A stretch of 64,000 nucleotides of DNA from Bradyrhizobium sp. CIAT3101 (GCF_029714945.1 NZ_CP121634.1:6407001-6471000); one strand, 5' to 3'; shown: positions 44,201 through 54,545, counted from the first letter of the stretch. Translations and numbers: made by a program. The notes: generated by a model not told the origin, from the sequence alone.

Positions 44201-44315
44201 CATCCTTCGAGGCTCGCCAAGCGGCGCGATGCGCCGCTCGGCTCGCACCTCAGGATGACGCTGTCCCCGTAGCCGTCATCCTGAGGTGGCCGCCTCTTCG
44301 GCGGCCCTCGAAGGA
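44201..44315. repeat. Nested palindromic repeat, CATCCTTCGAGG family
   Basis: TCCTTCGAGG near 44203 pairs with CCTCGAAGGA ending at 44315. Inside, CCTCAGGATGACG (44248-44260) pairs exactly with 44274-44286. Small GCGGC/GCCGC stems lie in between. It separates the nitronate-monooxygenase-like and thiolase-like genes. Confidence 0.8.
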
Positions 44316-44354
44316 CGACGGCGTGCCAAAAATCTGAAACGTGAACAAGAAGAA

Positions 44355-45869
44355 ATGACCAAGACCTCCACCCCCGAAGACCGCATCCCCGTCATCGTCG
44401 GCATCGGCGAGATCGTCGACCGTCCCAAGGAGATCGCCGAGGGCCTCGAGCCGCTCGATCTGCTCGAACAGGCCTTGCTGCGCGCGGAAGCCGATGCCGG
44501 CGCGAAGCTGCTCGGCGAGGTGCAGTCGCTCGACGTGGTCAACTTCCTGAGCTGGCGCTATCACGACCCCGAAAAGCTGCTGGCGCAACGGCTCGGCGTT
44601 ACGCCAGCGCATTGCCATTACGGCCCTGTCGGCGGCGAGAGCCCGATCCGCTTCATTCATGAAGCCGCAAAGCGCATCGCGCGGGGCGAATGCACCGTCG
44701 CCGCGGTCTGCGGCGCGGAGGCGCAATCGACGGCGACCAAGGCCGAGCGCGCGGGCGCCAAGCTGCCATGGACGCCGTTCGCCCACGATGCCCCGGAGCC
44801 GAAGCGCGGCGCGTCATTCCAGAAGCCGCTTGCCGTGAAGCTCGGCGTGTTCCGGCCGGTCACGGTCTATCCGTTCTATGAAGCGGCTTCCTCCGCGCAT
44901 TGGGGCCAGACGCCGCGCGAGGCGATGCAAGAATCCGGCACGTTGTGGTCGCGCTATTCGGAGGCCGCCGCGCAAAATCCCAATTCCTGGCTGAAGCGGC
45001 GCTATGCGCCGGACGAGATCACGACGCCGACCACGGACAACCGGCTGATTGCGTGGCCCTACAACAAGCTCATGGTCGCCAACCCCAGCGTCAACATGGG
45101 CGGCGCGCTGTTGCTGACCAGCCTTGCCAAGGCACGCGCGGCCGGGATTGCCGAGGACAAGCTGGTCTATCCGCTCGGCGGCGCCTCGGCAGAGGAGCCG
45201 CCTGACTATCTCGTGCGCGACCAGTTCTACGAGAGCCATCCACAGAATGCGGTGCTGAAGGCCGTGATGGACATCGCCGGCGGCGACGGCCGGAAGTTCG
45301 ACGCGATCGAGCTCTATAGCTGCTTCCCCTGCGTGCCGAAGATGGCGCGGCGGACGCTGGGTCTTTCCGCCGATGTGCAGCCCACGGTGAACGGTGGCCT
45401 CACCTTCTTCGGCGCGCCGCTCAACACCTACATGACGCACGCGGCCTGCGCGATGGCGCGGCGGCTGCGCGGCGGCCACAGGCTCGGCCTGCTCTACGGC
45501 CAGGGCGGCTTCGTCACCAAGCATCACGCGCTGGTCGTCTCAAAGACGCCGCCGCGGGATGCACTGGCGCAGGAGACCAGCGTGCAGGGCGAGGCCGACC
45601 GCAACAAGCGCGCGGTGCCGGAGTTCGTCAACGAGGCTTCAGGCAGGGGGAAGGTCGAGAGCTTTACGGTGCTCTACGGCCGTGGCGGCGATGCCGAGCA
45701 CGGCGTGGTGATGTTGCGCACGGTAGATGACCGGCGCACGCTGGCGCGGATTCCGGCTAGCGACGGTGCGACGCTGGCGCATCTGCTCAACATGGATCGC
45801 ACGCCGGTGGGATCGCTTGGCGAGATCGCGATGACGGTGGATGGCGTGCCGGAGTGGCGCGTGGCCTAG
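44355..45869 (+). CDS. Thiolase-like protein lacking the nucleophilic cysteine
   Basis: A 504-residue protein of the thiolase superfamily, often auto-annotated as acetyl-CoA acetyltransferase. The loop aligned with the catalytic Cys reads PVGGESP, with Glu95 in its place. The second active-site Cys region reads LLYGQGGF and has none. The His in NTYMTHAACAM remains. Classical thiolysis is therefore unlikely; it may bind acyl-CoA or do non-thiolytic chemistry, as proposed for thiolase-like proteins. ATG 44355 is used with a weak AAGAAGAA site. Length is about 100 residues above a normal thiolase because of a C-terminal extension. Confidence 0.85.
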   Translation: MTKTSTPEDRIPVIVGIGEIVDRPKEIAEGLEPLDLLEQALLRAEADAGAKLLGEVQSLDVVNFLSWRYHDPEKLLAQRLGVTPAHCHYGPVGGESPIRFIHEAAKRIARGECTVAAVCGAEAQSTATKAERAGAKLPWTPFAHDAPEPKRGASFQKPLAVKLGVFRPVTVYPFYEAASSAHWGQTPREAMQESGTLWSRYSEAAAQNPNSWLKRRYAPDEITTPTTDNRLIAWPYNKLMVANPSVNMGGALLLTSLAKARAAGIAEDKLVYPLGGASAEEPPDYLVRDQFYESHPQNAVLKAVMDIAGGDGRKFDAIELYSCFPCVPKMARRTLGLSADVQPTVNGGLTFFGAPLNTYMTHAACAMARRLRGGHRLGLLYGQGGFVTKHHALVVSKTPPRDALAQETSVQGEADRNKRAVPEFVNEASGRGKVESFTVLYGRGGDAEHGVVMLRTVDDRRTLARIPASDGATLAHLLNMDRTPVGSLGEIAMTVDGVPEWRVA

Positions 45870-45877
45870 CTCGCTCT

Positions 45878-46013
45878 CGTGTCCCGGACGCGGTGCGGCA
45901 TGCAATGCCGCTCCGCAGAGCCGGGACCCAGAAAGCCACACGGTACAGTGAGGAGATATGGGCCCCGGCTCAGCAGCGCACCACTTCGTGCTGCGCTGCG
46001 TCCGGGGCACGAG
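45878..46013. repeat. Palindromic repeat with TCGTGTCCCGGACGC arms
   Basis: The ends pair with 14 of 15 bases. Inside are a GCGGCATGCAATGCCGC hairpin and a second hairpin, AGCGCACCACTTCGTGCTGCGCT. It separates the convergent thiolase-like gene and RND adaptor gene, reaching to within 7 bp of the adaptor stop. Confidence 0.75.
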
Positions 46014-46019
46014 ACTGCC

Positions 46020-47216
46020 CTAGCTCTTCGGTGCCTGCTTCTCCGACGCGGTTGCCGGCTTGCCGCCGGCGCCAACCACACGCACCTGGTCCCCGTCGGA
46101 CAAACCATCCGGCGGAGCGGTGATGACGCGGTCGTCGGGCGCAATCCCCGAGGCAAGCTCGATCTCCTTGCCGAGATCGCGGGCGATGGTCACGGTCTTG
46201 AACTGCACCTTGTCGTCCGCACCGACGGTCGCGACGCGCAGGCCGCTGCCGTTGAAGATCAGCGCGCTGGCGGGAATGCTGAGCGGCGCGGAATCGCGCT
46301 GGAGGCTCAGCTTCACGCTGGCATAGCCGCCGGGCATCAATTCTCCGCTCGAATTGTCCAGGCCGAGCTGCATGCGCGTGGTGCCCGAGGCGACGTCGAC
46401 AGCCTGCGAGGAGGCCTCCACCGTGGCCTGGAAGGTTCGGTTCGGATATTCCGGCAGCGAGATGGTGGCCTTGGCGCCGATCTTGATCGCCGGCACGTAG
46501 TTCTGGGGAACGCTGACATAGACACGCAGCTTGGTGATGTCGGAGACCACGAACATCGCCGGTCCCGAACCGCCGCCCGCGTTGATCAGCGCACCGACGT
46601 CGGTGTCGCGTGCCGTGACCACGCCGTCGAACGGCACGGTGATCTTCTTGTAGCCGGCAAGCGCCTCGAGCCGCTCGACATTGGCCTGGCCGGAATGGAC
46701 CGCGGCGTTCTTGTTGGAGAGATCGGCGGTGCGCTCGTCGATCTCCTGCGCCGAGACGAAGTTGGAGGCGACCAGCGTCTTGCGCCGGTTCAGGGTTGCT
46801 TCCGACAGCCTTGCGCTGGCCTGCTGGCTGGCGAGGTCGGCGCGGGCCTGCAAGAGTTGCTGGTCGAGGTCGGGCGCCTCGATCTCGGCGATCACCTGGC
46901 CGGCCTTGACGCGGGCGCCGATGTCGGCGCTCCAGCTTTTGAGATAGCCGGACACGCGCGCGAAGATCGGCGCGCGGTAATAGGCCTCGAGCCGGCCCGG
47001 CAGGTCGATGGTGGAATTGAGCGCCTTGGCGTTGGGCAAGGTCACCGCAACGCTCGGAACGGCCTGGTCGTCGGTCCATTCCTTCAGCTTGGAGCTCTGG
47101 TCCTCGCGGGCCCGAATGCCGGTGCCGACCACGAGGCCAGCCGCAATCAGCGCCACCACGCTGAAAATGCCCAGTTTCCGGTGCGACACCGGGGAGCGGG
47201 GTTCAGTGGGCGACAT
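46020..47216 (-). CDS. RND efflux periplasmic adaptor (membrane fusion protein)
   Basis: A 398-residue HlyD/AcrA-type adaptor. It has an N-terminal membrane anchor (KLGIFSVVALIAAGLVVGTG), then a barrel-sandwich (GYLKSWSADIGARVKAGQVIAEIE), an alpha-hairpin around QARADLASQQASARLSEATLNRRK, and the second lipoyl half (VPFDGVVTARDTDVGALIN). It links the inner-membrane pump to an outer-membrane channel. The ATG at 47216 overlaps the pump gene's end by 14 bp, so pump precedes adaptor in the operon. No TolC-type gene and no regulator adjoin, so the channel must come from elsewhere. Confidence 0.92.
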   Translation of the reverse strand: MSPTEPRSPVSHRKLGIFSVVALIAAGLVVGTGIRAREDQSSKLKEWTDDQAVPSVAVTLPNAKALNSTIDLPGRLEAYYRAPIFARVSGYLKSWSADIGARVKAGQVIAEIEAPDLDQQLLQARADLASQQASARLSEATLNRRKTLVASNFVSAQEIDERTADLSNKNAAVHSGQANVERLEALAGYKKITVPFDGVVTARDTDVGALINAGGGSGPAMFVVSDITKLRVYVSVPQNYVPAIKIGAKATISLPEYPNRTFQATVEASSQAVDVASGTTRMQLGLDNSSGELMPGGYASVKLSLQRDSAPLSIPASALIFNGSGLRVATVGADDKVQFKTVTIARDLGKEIELASGIAPDDRVITAPPDGLSDGDQVRVVGAGGKPATASEKQAPKS

Positions 47217-50200
47217 GCGGAGTCTCCAATGGGGCGGCGGCTTTGGCGCCTTGTTTCTTGTGTACCATACTGAACACCACGGGAACAAACATCAGCGTGG
47301 CGAAAGTTGCGAAAATCAGCCCGCCGATCACGGCGCGGCCAAGTGGCGCATTCTGCTCGCCACCCTCGCCCAGCCCCAAGGCCATCGGCGCCATGCCAAT
47401 GATCATGGCGAGCGCGGTCATCAGCACCGGGCGGAACCGGACGAAGCCGGCTTCCAGCGCGGCCGCGATGGGGTCGCCGAGTTCCTCATAGCGTTCGCGG
47501 GCGAAGGAGATGACCAGCACGCTGTTCGCCGTGGCCACGCCCATGCACATGATGGCGCCGGTCAGGGCCGGTACGGACAGCGTGGTCTGGGTCGTGAACA
47601 GCATCCAGACGATGCCGGCGAGCGCGGCCGGCAGCGCTGTGATGATCACGAACGGATCGGACCAGGACTGGAAGTTCACGACGATCAGGAAGTAGATCAG
47701 CACGACGGCGCCGAGCAGGCCGAACAGAAGACCGGTGAAGGCGCTGTTCATGGTCTGCACCTGACCAAGCAATGCCACGGAGGAGCCCTTCGGCACCTCC
47801 TTGGCGGTGTCGGCAATGGCCTGGCGGATGTCGGTCGCGACCGCGCCGAGATCGCGGCCCGACGTCGTGGCAAAGATCTGCACGAGGTTTTGAATGTCGT
47901 ACTGCGACACCACCGCGCTCGAGGTTGCACGCTTGATGTCGGCGATGCCGCCGAGGATCGGCGATTGCGAGGCGCCAGCGGCGGTAATCGGCAGCGTCTG
48001 CAACGCGCTGAGCGAGTCGATTTGATATTGCGGCGTCTGCATCACGATCGAATAGGACACGCCGTTGTCAGGGTTGAGATAGTAGGTCGGCGCGACCTGT
48101 GAGGAGCCGGCGAGATTGACCACGAGACTGTTGGTCACGTCGCGTTCGGTCAGGCCGACATATTGCGCGCGGGTGCGATCGACATCGATGTTGAAGGTCG
48201 GCAGGTTCGGCGATTGCTGGATGCGTGCATCGGCAATGCCCGGAATCCGGCGGACCCTGGCGAGCAATTTGTTGGCGTAGGCAAAGTTGGCGTCGAGATT
48301 GGCGCCGCGGATCTGCAGGTCGATCGGCGCCGGCGCGCCGAAATTCAGGATCTGGCTGACGATGTCGGCCGGCAGGAAGGCGAAGCTGACGCCCGGGAAC
48401 AGCCGTGGCAGCTGCTCGCGCAGCACCTTCACATGCTCTTCGGTCGGCTTGTGACCTTCCTTCAGCTTGATCTGGATGTCTCCGTCCTGCGGACCGATCA
48501 CGCCGGTGTTGTTGTAGGTCATGTTGATGCCGGAGATCGGCATGCCGATGTTGTCGGTCATGGTCTCGATCTCGCCGGGAACGAGCTTGCGCACCGCCTT
48601 CTGCACATCCGCGAGCTGGTTGGCGGCTTCCTCGACGCGCGTGCCGACCTGGGTGCGCACGTGCATCAGGATGTTGCCGGCATCGACAGCAGGGAAGAAA
48701 TTGCGTCCCAGGAACGGCACCAGCGCGAAGGACGCACCGACGACGCAGAGGAATCCGATCACGAACACTGCACGATGCGCCAGCGCCACGCCGAGCAGGC
48801 CGCGGTAACCACCGCGAATACGTTCGAACCGCGCCTCGAAGCCGCGCTGGAACCAGACCAGCGGATTGCGCGACTTCGGCGGCTCGCCCTCGTGATGGAC
48901 GTGTGCCTGCAGCAGATAGTTCGCCATGGTCGGCACCAGCGTGCGCGACAGGATGAACGACCAGATCATCGCGAACATCACCGCCTCGGCCATCGGCACG
49001 AACAGGAAGCGCGCGACGCCGGTGAGGAAGAACATCGGCACGAACACGATGCAGATACAGAGCAGCGAGACGAAGGCCGGCGTCACGATCTGGTTGGCGC
49101 CGTCGAGAATCGACTGCTCGACCGGCTTGCCCTGCTCCAGATGGTAATTGATGTTCTCGATGGTCACCGTGGCGTCGTCGACGAGAATGCCGACCGCGAG
49201 CGCGAGACCGCCGAGCGTCATGATGTTGAGCGTTTCGCCGATCGCCGACAGCATGACGATGGCGCCGAGCACGGACAGCGGGATCGAAACCGCGATGATG
49301 ACGGTCGAACGCCAGCTACCGAGGAACAGCAGGATCATGACGCTGGTGAGCAGCGCCGCAATCACGCCCTCGAAGGCGACGCCTTGAATCGCGCCGCGCA
49401 CGAACACCGACTGGTCGCCGATGAAGCCGATCTTGAGCGCGTCTGGCAGCTGATCCTTGACGTCAATGACCTTCTGCTTGATGCCGGCGATGATATCGAG
49501 CGTCGAGGTCGCGCCCGCCTTCAGCACCATCATCAGCACCGAACGGTTGCCGTCGACGTGGACGATGTTGGTCTGCGGCGGATTGCCGTCGCGCACGGTG
49601 GCGACGTCACGCACATAGACCATGGCGCCGTTGACGGTCTTGATCGGCAGATTGCCGAGCTCATCGATCTTGAGCGGCGAGTTGTTGAGCTGGATGCTGT
49701 ACTCGAAGCTGCCGATCTTCTGGGTGCCGACCGGCGTGATCAGGTTCTGGGCCGCAAGCGCATTGGCGACGTCCTGGCCGGACAGGCCACGGGCCTGCAG
49801 CGCGGTCGGGTCGAGGTCGATCTGGACCTGGCGCTGCTTGCCGCCAAAGGGATAGGGAATCGCCGCGCCGGGCACGGTGACCAGCGGGGTACGCAGATTG
49901 TTGATGCCGATGTCGGCGAGGTTCTGCTCGGTCAGGCCATCGCCCGACAGCGCCACCTGGATGATCGGCACGGTCGAGGCGGAGTAGTTCAGGATCAAGG
50001 GCGGCGTCGCGCCCGGTGGCATCTGCTTCAGCAGCGTCTGCGAGATCGCGGTGACCTGCGCATTGGCGGTGCGGATGTCGACATTGGGCTGGAAGAAGAT
50101 CTTGATGATGCCAAAGCCGTTATAGGAGTTGGCGGTGATGTGCTCGATATCGTTGACCGTCGTCGTCAGCGCCCGCTGGAATGGCGTGGTGATGCGTCCG

Positions 50201-50382
50201 GACATCTGGTCGGGCGGCAGGCCGGTATACTGCCAGACCACGCCGATCACGGGGATGCGGATATCCGGAAAGATATCGGTCGGCGTCCGCAGCGCTGCGA
50301 GCGGCCCGATGATCAGAAGCAGGAGCGCCAGCACGACAAACGTGTAGGGCCGGCTCAGGGCAATACGAACCAGAGCAATCAT
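47203..50382 (-). CDS. RND multidrug efflux pump, HAE1 type
   Basis: A 1059-residue inner-membrane transporter with the two-fold repeat of AcrB-type pumps: a TM at 12-30, a large periplasmic loop, six TMs, a second loop and six TMs. GGLALAVGILVDDATVTIENI in TM4 carries the paired acidic residues used for proton transfer. Polar drugs or organic compounds are exported by proton antiport. It is the first gene of a two-gene unit with the adaptor. The length and charged motifs favour hydrophobic/amphiphilic substrates over metal ions. Regulation is not visible. Confidence 0.94.
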   Translation of the reverse strand: MIALVRIALSRPYTFVVLALLLLIIGPLAALRTPTDIFPDIRIPVIGVVWQYTGLPPDQMSGRITTPFQRALTTTVNDIEHITANSYNGFGIIKIFFQPNVDIRTANAQVTAISQTLLKQMPPGATPPLILNYSASTVPIIQVALSGDGLTEQNLADIGINNLRTPLVTVPGAAIPYPFGGKQRQVQIDLDPTALQARGLSGQDVANALAAQNLITPVGTQKIGSFEYSIQLNNSPLKIDELGNLPIKTVNGAMVYVRDVATVRDGNPPQTNIVHVDGNRSVLMMVLKAGATSTLDIIAGIKQKVIDVKDQLPDALKIGFIGDQSVFVRGAIQGVAFEGVIAALLTSVMILLFLGSWRSTVIIAVSIPLSVLGAIVMLSAIGETLNIMTLGGLALAVGILVDDATVTIENINYHLEQGKPVEQSILDGANQIVTPAFVSLLCICIVFVPMFFLTGVARFLFVPMAEAVMFAMIWSFILSRTLVPTMANYLLQAHVHHEGEPPKSRNPLVWFQRGFEARFERIRGGYRGLLGVALAHRAVFVIGFLCVVGASFALVPFLGRNFFPAVDAGNILMHVRTQVGTRVEEAANQLADVQKAVRKLVPGEIETMTDNIGMPISGINMTYNNTGVIGPQDGDIQIKLKEGHKPTEEHVKVLREQLPRLFPGVSFAFLPADIVSQILNFGAPAPIDLQIRGANLDANFAYANKLLARVRRIPGIADARIQQSPNLPTFNIDVDRTRAQYVGLTERDVTNSLVVNLAGSSQVAPTYYLNPDNGVSYSIVMQTPQYQIDSLSALQTLPITAAGASQSPILGGIADIKRATSSAVVSQYDIQNLVQIFATTSGRDLGAVATDIRQAIADTAKEVPKGSSVALLGQVQTMNSAFTGLLFGLLGAVVLIYFLIVVNFQSWSDPFVIITALPAALAGIVWMLFTTQTTLSVPALTGAIMCMGVATANSVLVISFARERYEELGDPIAAALEAGFVRFRPVLMTALAMIIGMAPMALGLGEGGEQNAPLGRAVIGGLIFATFATLMFVPVVFSMVHKKQGAKAAAPLETPHVAH

Positions 50383-50575
50383 TCGTCAGGTAATTCCAAA
50401 ACGGGGGTCAGGGAACACGCCCCACGGGTTCCTCGGGTGATTTACCCGAACACCGCCGAAATGGCTAATGGCGGCGCGTCACGCGCGGTCACTTCCCTGC
50501 TATCGCCTAGCGAAATCGCATTCCAGATATGCAACCCCCGCCCGGAAGATTACAGAGACGGCTCTCACCCACAAA

Positions 50576-50601
50576 AAAGCGGCGCCCAAAGGCGCCGCTT
50601 T
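50576..50601 (-). terminator. Rho-independent terminator of the chemotaxis gene
   Basis: An exact 11-bp stem (AAAGCGGCGCC / GGCGCCGCTTT) with a 4-nt loop, followed on the minus strand by a run of six T. It lies 23 bp after the stop codon of the methyl-accepting chemotaxis gene. It is the only textbook intrinsic terminator I found. The other part of the 241-bp gap (50383-50575) is the RND upstream region and shows no gene. Confidence 0.85.
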
Positions 50602-50623
50602 CAGAACGACATCGTCTTTAGGC

Positions 50624-52315
50624 TTAGGCCGCGCGGACGTTGGTCAGAAACTTGCTGACTTCCGTCTTCAACCGGGCCGAGTCGTTGGACAGCATCTGTG
50701 CGGCAGAGAGCACCTGCGAGGAGGCGGTGCCGGTCTCGGTGGCTCCGCGCTGCACGTCGGTGATGTTGGACGAGACCTGCTGGGTGCCCTGGGCCGCCTG
50801 CTGGACGTTGCGGGCGATTTCCTGGGTCGCCGCGCCCTGCTCTTCCACTGCGGCGGCGATCGCCGAGGAGATTTCCGAGAGACGCTCGATGGTCGAGGAG
50901 ATCTCCTTGATCGCGCCGACCGAGTCGTTGGTGGCCGCCTGGATGCCGGAGATCTGCTGGCCGATCTCGCCGGTCGCCTTGGCGGTCTGCTCGGCGAGCG
51001 CCTTCACTTCGGAGGCGACCACCGCGAAGCCGCGGCCGGCCTCACCGGCGCGCGCCGCTTCGATCGTCGCGTTCAGCGCCAGCAGGTTGGTCTGGCCGGC
51101 GATGGTGTTGATCAGCTCGACGACGTCGCCGATGCGGGACGCAGCCTTGGAGAGCTCGCTGACGCGGTCGGTGGTGGCACGGGCCTGGCCGACGGCGTCG
51201 CCCGCCATCCGCGCCGATTCCTGCACCTGGCGGCTGATCTCGCCGACCGAGGAGGCCATCTCTTCGGTGGCGGAAGCCACCGACTGGACATTGGTGGATG
51301 CTTCTTCCGAGGCGGCGGCAACGGTGGTCGCCATCCGCTGCGAGCGGTCGGCGCTCGAGGTCAGCGTCGAGGCGGAAGCTTCGAGCTGGGTCGAGGCCGA
51401 CGAGACGGTCTGCACGATCTCGCCGATCATCGTTTCGAAGTCGCGGGTGATGCCGTCGACGCGGCGGCCGCGCTCGATCTTGGCCTCGGCGTCGGCCGTG
51501 GCAGCTTCGTCCGCAGCCTTCTTGGCGATCAGAGCCTCCTTGAAGACCTGGAGCACGTCGGCCATCGAGCCGATCTCGGTCTTCTCGCCGCGATGCGGGA
51601 CTTCAGCGGAGAGATCGCCGCGGCCCAGCGCCTGCATCGGCTGGATGATCGAATTGATGCCCGCGGAAACGTCCTGGACCAGGTAGAAGCTGACGCCGAT
51701 GCCGATGATGACGGCAGCACCGAGGATGATCGAGACCAGCATGAAGGCGTAATAGTAGCTGTCGGCGGCATCCTTTGCAGCCTGATCACCGCCCTGAGTA
51801 TTGAGCTCGATGTCCTTGGTCAGCACCTCATCTGACGCAAGGCCGATCTTGTTGACCGTCTTGGTGTTCAACTCCTGGGCTTCATGCGGGATCTTGCCGG
51901 CCTCCTTGCGCGACAGCGCGAAGACCTCTTCGGTACCCTTCTTGTAATCATCCCAGAGCTTGGCCCATTCGTTGTACAGCCTCCGCTCCTCCGGGGAGGT
52001 GATCATCGGCTCGTAGCTCTTACGGGACTTGCCGAGCGCCTCCATTACAGTGCCGGCGGTCTTCTCGTTGGCGAGCTTGTCTTCCAGGGTCTCGGCCAGC
52101 ATGTGCTGGCGGACCACGTTGCGATAGGTGATGACGCTCGCCCGGATCTCGCCGAGCACCCGCACGCTCGGCAGCCAGCTCGTGGTGATGTCCGTTGTAT
52201 TGGCATTCATCGACCGCATCTTCATGACGGCGAGCAGGCCCATGCCGGTCATCGCAACCAGCAGGAACGCCACGACACTGATGATCTTGGCGCGGATGGA
52301 GATGGTGGCGAGCAT
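50624..52315 (-). CDS. Methyl-accepting chemotaxis protein
   Basis: A 563-residue transmembrane chemoreceptor. TM1 is at about 10-32, a four-helix-bundle-like periplasmic sensor at 33-190, and TM2 at about 190-212. HAMP follows, then a long signalling helix pair whose tip [20 protein letters not shown] contacts CheA/CheW. The sensed ligand is unknown. The gene stands alone between the RND operon and the tetronate genes and has its own terminator. The ribosome-binding site (GAGAC) is weak. No C-terminal CheR-tethering pentapeptide is present. Confidence 0.93.
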   Translation of the reverse strand: MLATISIRAKIISVVAFLLVAMTGMGLLAVMKMRSMNANTTDITTSWLPSVRVLGEIRASVITYRNVVRQHMLAETLEDKLANEKTAGTVMEALGKSRKSYEPMITSPEERRLYNEWAKLWDDYKKGTEEVFALSRKEAGKIPHEAQELNTKTVNKIGLASDEVLTKDIELNTQGGDQAAKDAADSYYYAFMLVSIILGAAVIIGIGVSFYLVQDVSAGINSIIQPMQALGRGDLSAEVPHRGEKTEIGSMADVLQVFKEALIAKKAADEAATADAEAKIERGRRVDGITRDFETMIGEIVQTVSSASTQLEASASTLTSSADRSQRMATTVAAASEEASTNVQSVASATEEMASSVGEISRQVQESARMAGDAVGQARATTDRVSELSKAASRIGDVVELINTIAGQTNLLALNATIEAARAGEAGRGFAVVASEVKALAEQTAKATGEIGQQISGIQAATNDSVGAIKEISSTIERLSEISSAIAAAVEEQGAATQEIARNVQQAAQGTQQVSSNITDVQRGATETGTASSQVLSAAQMLSNDSARLKTEVSKFLTNVRAA

Positions 52316-52476
52316 AATCGGGTCTCTTTGCGTTGGCGCGGCGGCGCGTCGAATGGATCAACCAAAAGCGGCGGCGCCGACATCCAACAACAAAGCGACT
52401 GAGCAGTTGTTAACTACGACTCCGTACGAGTACGGAACCTTAAAGAAGTGAATGAGCGACTAAAAATGCTCTGCGC

Positions 52477-53766
52477 TCAGCGCATGAGCCTAATCGCGTC
52501 CGCAAAAAACTCCGGCCCGCCGAAATTACCGGACTTCAACGCGAGCAGCATGTCACCGGCCGCAGCGCCCACCGCGCGCAGCACCGGGACGCCCGCGGCG
52601 ATCTCTGCCCCTACGAGAAATCCGGGAATCTTCAGCCGATCGACGACCGCCCCTGATGTCTCACCACCTGCGACGATCAGTCGCCGCACGCCTGATTTCA
52701 CTAGGCTTTCGGCGATATCGGCCATCGTCTGCTCGATCGCATGGCCTGCGGCATCGCGGCCGTGCCGCGCCTGGAGCGCAGCGACGTCGGCCGGCGTCGC
52801 GCTCGATGCAATCAGCACGGGCCCCTGAGCCAATCGCTCCTTCGCCCAGTCCAGCGCGCGCTGCGTTTCGTTTGTGCCCGTAAGAATACGGTCGGGGTCG
52901 AGACGAAGCACCGGCATGACGCGTTCGGCGTTGGCGATCTGCTGCAGGGTGGCCTGCGAGCAGCTTCCCGCGAGGCACGCCACCTGCCCACCAACGGCGG
53001 CGCCCTGCTCGCTGCCGGTAGCGGCCGACTTGACCTTGCCGGTCGATACCAGCGCACGGGCGAGCCCGAGGCCGATCCCGGAGGCACCGACCGACAGCCG
53101 GTGCTCCGCGGCGACAAGGCCGATGGTCTCGAGATCGCGGTCGAACACCGCGTCGACGATCGCGGCGCCGATGCCCTTGCCCGATGATTCGGCAAGCCTG
53201 GCCTGCACGGCCTCCGCCCCCCGCGACAGCGTCGCGAGATCGACGAGACCGATCTGCGTCTTGCTCTGGCGCGCCAACACGCGGACCAGGTTGGAATCAT
53301 GCATCGGGTTGAGCGGATGGTCCTTGAGCGGGCTCTCGTTCAGCGGCACGGCGCCAACGAACAGATTGCCCTGGTAGACGGTGCGGCCGGTCTCGGGGAA
53401 AGCCGGCGTCACCAGCACGACGGCCGCACCGCAATCGGCGCGCAGCGCATCCATCACCGGGCCGATATTGCCTGCATCCGTCGAATCGAAGGTCGAGCAG
53501 ATCTTGAACAGCACGTGGCCCGCGCCGCGACCACGCAGCCATGTCTCGGCCGCGCGCGAGCGCGACACTGCAAGCCCCGCCTCGATCGAGCGGCTCTTCA
53601 GCGACACCACGACCGCGTCCACGTCGGGTAGCTTCAGATCGTCCGCGGGCACGCCGATGGTCTGCACCGTGCGCAAACCGGCGCGCGTCAGCGTGTTGGC
53701 GAGATCGGAGGCGCCGGTATAGTCGTCGGCGATGCAGCCAAGGGAAATCTTCGCTGCAAGTGTCAC
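52477..53766 (-). CDS. otnK: 3-oxo-tetronate kinase OtnK (four-carbon acid sugar kinase family)
   Basis: A 429-residue kinase of the former DUF1537 family. The N-terminal domain begins LGCIADDYTGASDLANTL, with the substrate-binding DDYTGA motif, and the C-terminal nucleotide domain has VAGGETSGAV. It phosphorylates 3-oxo-tetronate (or the 2-oxo isomer's product) at C4. It starts with GTG overlapping the otnI stop (GTGA). The order ltnD-otnI-otnK on one strand with otnC divergent is the tetronate-catabolism set. The 161-bp gap to the chemoreceptor has a small CCGTAC-GA-GTACGG palindrome at 52422-52435. Confidence 0.92.
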   Translation of the reverse strand: MTLAAKISLGCIADDYTGASDLANTLTRAGLRTVQTIGVPADDLKLPDVDAVVVSLKSRSIEAGLAVSRSRAAETWLRGRGAGHVLFKICSTFDSTDAGNIGPVMDALRADCGAAVVLVTPAFPETGRTVYQGNLFVGAVPLNESPLKDHPLNPMHDSNLVRVLARQSKTQIGLVDLATLSRGAEAVQARLAESSGKGIGAAIVDAVFDRDLETIGLVAAEHRLSVGASGIGLGLARALVSTGKVKSAATGSEQGAAVGGQVACLAGSCSQATLQQIANAERVMPVLRLDPDRILTGTNETQRALDWAKERLAQGPVLIASSATPADVAALQARHGRDAAGHAIEQTMADIAESLVKSGVRRLIVAGGETSGAVVDRLKIPGFLVGAEIAAGVPVLRAVGAAAGDMLLALKSGNFGGPEFFADAIRLMR

Positions 53767-54545
53767 GGCTTCACTCCCGCATAGGGCTTGAACCAGGCGA
53801 GCCCATCGGTGGTCTGGCCCCGCGGATTGTATTCGCAGCCGACGAAGCCGGCATAACCGAGCCGATCGAGCTCTTCGAACAGGAACGGATAATTGAGCTC
53901 CTCGCCGTCGGGCTCATTGCGCGAGGGAATGCTGGCGATCTGGATGTGGCCGATGATCGGCATCATCTCGCGCAGCCGCATGGTGACATCGCCATGGATG
54001 ATCCCGCAATGATAGATGTCGAACTGCAGTTTCAGGTTGGGAAGCCGCAACTCCTGGATCAGGTCGCGCGCAAAGCCGAAATCATTGAGGAAATAGCCCG
54101 GCACATTGCGGGAATTGATCGGCTCGAGCACGATGTCGATGCCATGCGGCGCGAAGAATTCCGCAGCCCACGCCACCGATTTGTAGAAGGCCTCGATCGC
54201 GACCCGTTCGCCACGGTTGGCGATGCCCGCCATCAGATGCAGCCGCTTGACGCCGGTCGCCTTGGCGTAAGGCAGCGCCGTCTCCAGGCTCGCCTTGAGA
54301 TCGGCAAAGCGCGCCGGCAGCGCGGCAAAACCTTTCTCGCCGGCATTCCAGTCGCCCGGCGGCAGGTTGAACAGTGCCTGTGTCAAACCGTTGCGCTTGA
54401 GCCGCTCGCCGATCGCTTCGACCGGATGCTCATAGGGAAAGAGAAACTCGACAGCAGTGAAGCCGGCCTGGGCGGCGGCATCGAAGCGGTCGAGGAACGG
54501 CACCTCGGTGAACATCATCGAGAGGTTGGCGGCGAAACGGGGCAT
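53763..54545 (-). CDS. otnI: 2-oxo-tetronate isomerase OtnI (hydroxypyruvate isomerase family)
   Basis: A 260-residue xylose-isomerase-like TIM barrel. MPRFAANLSMMFTEVPFLDRF is the Hyi/OtnI opening. Metal ligands are expected in VLEPINSRNVPG, LQFDIYHCG and FVGCEYNPRG, where conserved Glu, Asp and His lie. It interconverts 2-oxo- and 3-oxo-tetronate. AGAGGA precedes the ATG. It sits 12 bp after ltnD and overlaps otnK, so the three genes form one operon. Confidence 0.92.
   Translation of the reverse strand: MPRFAANLSMMFTEVPFLDRFDAAAQAGFTAVEFLFPYEHPVEAIGERLKRNGLTQALFNLPPGDWNAGEKGFAALPARFADLKASLETALPYAKATGVKRLHLMAGIANRGERVAIEAFYKSVAWAAEFFAPHGIDIVLEPINSRNVPGYFLNDFGFARDLIQELRLPNLKLQFDIYHCGIIHGDVTMRLREMMPIIGHIQIASIPSRNEPDGEELNYPFLFEELDRLGYAGFVGCEYNPRGQTTDGLAWFKPYAGVKP

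Noticed and set aside
48163..50658. Open frame of over 800 codons on the plus strand opposite the RND pump gene
   Set aside because: It is antisense to a clear 1059-residue transporter; its protein is rich in Arg, His, Asp and Glu with no domain, the usual shadow of high-GC codon bias.
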